From: Nymphalis io
Taxonomy: Eukaryota; Arthropoda; Insecta; Lepidoptera; Nymphalidae
Reading direction: 5' to 3'
DNA: 64,000 nucleotides
Assembly (NCBI RefSeq): GCF_905147045.1
Contig: NC_065889.1
Location: forward strand, 1,989,001 to 2,053,000
A program made the translations under genes and the position numbers. Each line of letters opens with the position of its first letter. Position 1 is the first letter of the stretch. The notes under the pieces were generated by a model. The model made no database searches, had not been told where the DNA came from, and worked only from the letters and a program-made list of their open reading frames with translations. Of the stretch, positions 58,492 to 64,000 are shown one piece after another.

Positions 58492-59029
58492 AATCGAATC
58501 TTATATTATAAGCAAATATTAAGAAGTCATTAATAGATCAGGAACATTACTTGATAAAAAACAAAACTGCTATATAAAATATACATGTACGTTAGTTAAT
58601 TCTGAATATTCATTTTATATAATATTAGAATCCTTCTAAAAGAGTATGTACCCACTGAGATTCTTGCGGGCTTGTCTTGGTATAATCTATCTTCCGAACC
58701 AGTAAGCTAAATGTTTAATTAATCTTGTAAAATGACGGCTCAAAGGTGCTCGTCTTCTTGGATAGAGTATTTTTATTTTCAGCAAGCTGCTCCGTGCGTT
58801 CTCTTCTTCTGCATTTCAATGCACTGACGTTACTGCTCCGCCTCCTAGTAGTGCCATGTCATGTTAAGAGCGGGTGTAAAGCATAATTGCTAATCTTTTT
58901 TTCGTTTTTATTATCTGAATCCAGTTCAAACTTAAAACTATATTATATTTTCAAGGGCCCGATCGAAAAACATAATAGCATAAACATTTCCTCTATAGAA
59001 AAAAGTCACGAAATGTCTCCTTATCTTTA
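58492..59029. other. Unique sequence, no gene seen
   Basis: No recognised feature. Its GC-richer part (58660-58880) has no splice-bounded frame. Confidence 0.45.
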
Positions 59030-59098
59030 CATTTTTTTAATATTTCTTACAATGCCAATGTGTATGGCGATGCTGACCATTTACCATCAGGTACCATA
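59030..59098 (+). repeat. Family C 3' fragment
   Basis: Contains aatatttcttacaatgccaa, then gaccatttaccatcaggta. Strongly truncated. Confidence 0.6.
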
Positions 59099-59544
59099 AA
59101 AAAGTAATAATTTAATTTGAAAAAAATGACGGTCACTGTTTTTAGTGTAATCGTTTTATTTTCATTAAAGCCTCGGTCATACAATGCGAGTGACTCGCGT
59201 GTCGCATCCACTAGGCACATTTTTCACGGTACAGATTTCAAAATTTTAATGCGACGTTATCACGAAACCGCCAGACCATTAGCGAGGACAATACCGAGCC
59301 TCCATTGTGAATAAAATGGTTTAAAAATCGTCACGGACTTTTCAATTAATATTCGTTTTCAAGTTCTAGACTTAATGTTTATGATTTTACAAGTGACTTT
59401 AAAATTTTAGACTACTAGTTTGCGCTCGCGGGTTCACATGCATGTAGGAGGAGGGAAGGATGTGATAGGTAGATAGCGATTTAATTTCCATGTTTAATTT
59501 GTATTTTACATCAATTCCTAGAAGCAACATGATGGAACTCTGAA

Positions 59545-59592
59545 CCTTAACAAGCCTATGCCCAGCATTGGGACATTTATGTGATGTTACTT
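59545..59592 (+). mobile_element. SINE-B 3' end remnant
   Basis: Contains gcctatgcccagcattggga then catttatgtgatgttact. Confidence 0.5.
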
Positions 59593-59822
59593 CACTTATA
59601 ATAAGTATTGTTCATAAGGACGTTGAGCGAAATCAGCCTCAAAACCATCATCAACAATGGCTCATTAGCCTATCTTTTCGGGAAAAAATACAAGTCACAC
59701 AGTGGTATCAACTACCTAGGAATTGAATTACATAGTATGTACCAAAAAAGTCTGTTTCATTTAACAAAAGATCGCTTATTCCATCTTTATTTAGTTCGAT
59801 TTTGTACCAGCGATCTTCGCTA

Positions 59823-60048
59823 GTACAGCCTGAAAATACCCTACCGGGTAGGAACTCCTCTGCTTTTTGAGAAGAAGGTTAAGAAGTATTTTCACCACGC
59901 TGCTCTAATGCGGGTTGGTTCACCGGCGAGCACGGGATAAATTGTTAACACAAATTAAGCACATGAAATTTTGTATTGCGTGCTTGAATTTGAATCCGCA
60001 TTATTCGGTTGAGATCACGTGTTCTATCCACTTGGCCATTTCGACTCA
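59823..60048 (-). mobile_element. SINE-B, internally deleted copy
   Basis: Left end acagcctgaaaatacc, then cacgctgctctaatgcgg; it skips to caccggcgagcacggg and ends at ggccatttcgact. Confidence 0.75.
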
Positions 60049-60379
60049 TTTGACTGGCGTTTGACGCATTTTGTATATCTATTGATTAATCAATTAGGTT
60101 AAGAAACATTGATTTTGAATACGTGCAAAGTACTAATTAATTTACGTGAAATTATAAAATTTAATTGAATGTTTTGAATTTGAATTAATAAATCCAATTT
60201 CAGTAAAGCCGGAACTCTTTGATTATACGTGTTAAGTCGCCCTTCGCTGGTTCCAAATGAAAGACGTTCCGGATATTAATTTTACTTGAAAACAAAATTT
60301 TAATCTGGACAGCTTCAAATATAATTCAATTTGACAGATGAGAGTATAATAAACGTGATTAACAAACAGTAATAGTACC

Positions 60380-60684
60380 GTAACAGCCTGTGAATGTCCC
60401 ACTTCTGGGCTAAAGCATCCTCTCCCTTTTTTAAGAAGAAGGTATGGAGCTTATTCCCCTACGCTGCTCCAATGCGGGTTGGTGGAATACACATGTGGCA
60501 GAATTTCAGAAATTGAAATTAGACATATGCAGGTTTCCCCACGATGTTTTCCTTCACCGTATAGCACGAGATGAATTATAATCACAAATAAAGCACATGA
60601 AAATTCAGTGGTGCTTGTCCGGGCTTAAAGCCACGATCATCGGTTAAGATTCATGCGTTCTAACCATTGGGCCATCTCGGATTA
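60380..60684 (-). mobile_element. SINE-B copy
   Basis: Left end taacagcctgtgaatgtcc, right end ttgggccatctcgga. It contains a short duplication (cagaaattgaaatt) in the usual gaatttcagtgaaat word. Confidence 0.9.
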
Positions 60685-61424
60685 ACAAACACAGCCAAGT
60701 AATTGTATAAAATGTTATAACGATTTAATTGGTTTTGATTATTATACAAGAATAAAATATATTACATGAACCATGCGACTAAATATCATCTTAAATCTCA
60801 TCCTATGCTTAGCTACGTTTGGAAAGTGGAGAAAAGGTTAATATTTTTATATTAATTATTATTTCCAGCAATCATGGACAATAAACATAGATTTCAAACA
60901 TATAACCTTTTTTTAAATCGGTTAAAAATATGAAATGTTATTAAAGAGTCGATATATAGGTATTAATCAAAATCAATAAACAAATTAAATCAAATTATAA
61001 CGACATGAGATTTACATAATACATTTATTTAATTACATATAAAATAACATACTATAAATATGGCTACACATGTCGAAGCGAAAAAAATATCTGATTATTT
61101 CTTATTTTAAGATCAATTTAATTCAAAGTGTGTCTGCTAAACGCTATAAATTATAGACTAAAATATACAACAATTTACATAGCGTACAATAATAAATACA
61201 TAATACATAAAAACATGTTACGAATGAGATCGTTTACCCACACGCGATCGTGTTAACTCCGATATTGACATGTGTATTTGTGTTATATATATGTACCGTT
61301 ATTTTACTCAAACAGGTGCAATAATCAGACATTGCTGTGAAGTTGTAAACGAATCATTTCATTCACCTTTTGATCAATGCTACGATGTATAAGTTATTCA
61401 AATGGCTGGAAAAGTAAAGTTTTT
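60685..61424. other. Unique AT-rich sequence, no gene seen
   Basis: No recognised feature. Confidence 0.5.
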
Positions 61425-61682
61425 TTTTTTGTAGAATACGAAGGCGGACGAAAATATGATAAGTGATGGTAAGTGGTCACCAACGTCCATAGACATTGGC
61501 ATTGTAAGAAATGTTAACTATCGCTTACATCACCAATGCGCCACCAACCTTGGGAACTAAGATGTAATGTCCCTTGTACCTGTAATTACAATGGCTCACT
61601 CGCCTTTCAAATCGGAACACAACAATATCAAGTACTGCTGTTTTGCGGTAGAATATCTGATGAGTGGGTGTACCATTGGGTA
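61425..61682 (-). repeat. Family C repeat with poly-T
   Basis: Poly-T, then aaggcggacgaaaatatg, gatggtaagtggtcaccaac, gttatgt-like wording (taatgtcccttgtacctg), gatgagtgggtgtaccat. An 83-codon plus-strand frame over it is repeat sequence. Confidence 0.8.
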
Positions 61683-63084
61683 GGTATATTTAAGATATTC
61701 GTCTGGGCAGACGAGCGTGTTGTATATTGTTCGGATTTGCTAATAGCCCTGCTATATTATGTACAAGAAACAGCAGTTCTGTTTTGAAAGAACTTCATTA
61801 TTCACCCTTGAAATTTTGTTAATATTAAAGATGAAACATTAACAAAGCAAATCATATAGCAAAATAAACATATTATAATACAAAAGATGATTTTTTATGT
61901 GTTATAAATAAAAAAATGAGAAAATATTTTGTCGCAATTAATGCTGACATCGCTTTATAAGGAGTTTGAGTTTTATATTCATGAAATCCAAAACAACTAA
62001 AGTGGTTTCGTGTATTTCACCAAGAAATACACGTTTAAGTATTTTTTTAATGGACTTCTGAAAAGGAGGTTCTCTTTTCGTTTACACATATATATTCTTA
62101 ATTTATGTGCACTATACATAACAATTTTGTTTATGTAGCGATTTTTTTATAATCTTTTTTTTAAATAATAATAATAATAATAATAATGATAAAATAGATG
62201 AAGAAATAGGGTATAGATTGTTTTTTTAAAGTGCATTTTCTTTGGATGGGATAAGTACTACGTTCGAATGAAAAGATCTGGTCTATTTCTGTCGCGTGAA
62301 GGTGTCATTACGAAGTGCAGTTGACAATTTTATTGTCGAAGCGATTTCGAATTTCGCTTTCGTCTAAATTATTCACTTAATACTCCAATTGCTGATCATT
62401 TAATCACGGTAACGTAATTAATCGATTTTACATATGTATATTATATGTAATTTTCATGAACTCCAATTTGACATTAGTACAAATGAAATCGACAATCGCG
62501 TAATATTTTGATAATCTCGTAAGGACTTACACCATAACAAAATTGCTTGTGAAACATAAATATTTTCAAGACAGAATCCATTATGATTGAGTTAATACGT
62601 TTTAAATAGCAGAAGTAATTTGTGATGTTCTACATTTTATGTGGCGACTTAAAATATTAATGTATTACACATAAAATTATAATCTTCATGACATTATAAA
62701 ATGTTTAAGTACTAAATTATTTATGCTAGAATAAATTGGTAAACTTTGCTAATTAGGACGCCGAGACTAATTTGTTTGGCGTGTCTTGTCACAAGAGCCC
62801 TAATCGTTTATCGGACGACGAATATTTGAAACAAACCTTCAAATTTCTGAGTTAAAAGTTTTTAATTATTCATATCGTATCCGGTGATTACAAACATATT
62901 TCAGACATATATATATATATAAGACGTCAAGTCACGTATAGAAGCGCGCCGTGTAAGGCTAAGTTCTCCTTTTCAATATAAAGTGGCTTAGCTCGGGTTT
63001 TTATATACTTGTGTTCGATTGATATTTATGTAGAAGTCATGGCAGTGAAACATTATAAATGGATCGGCATTTCCAATTTTTGTA
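61683..63084. other. AT-rich sequence with an (AAT)n tract
   Basis: An (AAT)n microsatellite lies at about 62165-62188 and an (AT)n tract at 62908-62922. No gene was recognised. Confidence 0.5.
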
Positions 63085-63178
63085 ACATAAGGGACATAAC
63101 ATCTTAGTTTCCAGGTTGGCACACTGACGATGTAAGAGATGGTATACAGCGTCAATCTCGTATCATAAGATGGTCCAA
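63085..63178 (+). repeat. Family C fragment
   Basis: Order: aagggacataacatcttagt, ggcacactgacgatgtaag, agatggt. Both ends are lost. Confidence 0.6.
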
Positions 63179-64000
63179 ACCATTGGTTCGAAATTACAGA
63201 ATATGAATAATATATATAATGTAAATTATGATTCGCCTAGAATTTGGATTACAACTTTATTATTATACGTGTCAACGGTTTAACTTGATACACTCATTAA
63301 AATCTAGCAGATAATTAGTTTTGAATACAATATAATTATGAGATAAATTATAACGGACTTTCGTTACATCAGACTTAAAAATTCAAGTGACATGATATTT
63401 AATAAATTATTAAAACTAATTAAATTGATTGCATAAAAACTCCTTAGCACGTTAACTGACGGTATGACAGAGTATATGCGTATACGTTCCCATGACGCCT
63501 GCCATTCGATATTGCTGGTTTTTTGTGATTCTCATTTTCCAAAGACATAAAAGGAACTAGCAATGTTAAATTCCTAATATCTATGCACAGAAGTTACCTC
63601 TTGAAATCTTGACCACATATATATTAATTTATATTACTATTAATACTATAAATAAAATTACACTGGGTGCATATTTGATCACTCGTCTCGCATCTCCGTC
63701 ACGTGTCGTGCCGGGCGGGGTGTGTCATGAGAACTAGTTTGACTGCAAAATTATACGCGATCATTACTTGCATTCGATATCAATGTGTTAGCGTGATTAA
63801 ATATATAAAAATAATAATTAAAAGGAACTTCCGATATTAGCGTTATTATTTATAATTAACACACTATGAGCAAATAACATAAAGATGGTATTGTATGTAT
63901 ATACAGTATTGTAACGATATTAAATTTGGTAAAATGGCGATTTAAAAGTGCTCGTAAAAGCGGGTTTGAATAATTTAGTTCGAATTCGAAAGCAATTAAG
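63179..64000. other. Unique sequence with a CpG-rich patch
   Basis: At 63684-63735 is a GC-rich, CpG-rich patch with an E-box CACGTG (63700-63705), then gtgccgggcggggtg. It might be a promoter for a gene beyond the window; no exon was seen. Confidence 0.3.

Noticed and set aside
1..64000. CRISPR arrays, operons, rRNA genes or integrated viral genes
   Set aside because: None seen. The direct repeats present are two-unit tandem duplications or microsatellites.

Overview
The window is nuclear DNA from a butterfly or moth (Lepidoptera). It is AT-rich and intron-rich, and several tRNA-derived SINE families typical of lepidopteran genomes occur many times on both strands. It also holds RTE-type and other non-LTR 3' ends and a decayed mariner. 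Nothing bacterial, viral or organellar was seen. Coding density is very low: one complete gene, the 3' half of a second, and one or two orphan exons.

Layout. 1-30 kb has no recognised gene. It holds SINE, LINE and repeat fragments in unique AT-rich sequence, and one promoter-like TATA block near 24.24 kb. From 30,068 to 34,866 (+) lie the last five coding exons of a membrane-protein gene. They join in frame to 320 residues: a CUB-like segment, one LDL-receptor class A domain, one transmembrane helix and a short cytoplasmic tail with two PPxY motifs. Its introns carry a SINE, a LINE 3' end, a family-C repeat and a 58-bp tandem duplication. At 38,403-39,857 (+) is an intronless gene for a ZAD plus C2H2 zinc-finger protein of 484 residues. 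From 41 to 48 kb repeats are very dense. At 49.5-50.9 kb a broken mariner transposase is split by a SINE. At 52,915-53,073 (-) is a GC-rich segment that reads as an internal exon of an unrecognised gene, with a cysteine-rich candidate exon upstream of it at 53.58-53.72 kb. The last 11 kb has a perfect 288-bp tandem duplication, a TIR element nested in a SINE, and more SINEs.

Repeat labels used here. SINE-A has a tRNA-like head with the B-box-like word ggttcaattcc and a (ATT)n tail. SINE-B has the tRNA-like head gccgagatggcccagtgg and an end like cacaggctgttact. SINE-D has the tRNA-like head gccggttggcgtggttgg and an end near gtcccaggatatt. Family C is a dispersed repeat carrying acaggcacaagggacataac and ending in accatcaggtgg plus a short tail.

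The genes do not form a functional unit. The receptor-like protein is probably a cell-surface molecule whose PPxY motifs recruit WW-domain (NEDD4-type) ubiquitin ligases. The zinc-finger protein is probably nuclear. No clearly new biological system was found. The most useful observations are the paired TIR elements near 29 and 57 kb, the SINE-in-mariner insertion with its target duplication, several perfect palindromes made from SINE sequence, and the unidentified minus-strand exon.
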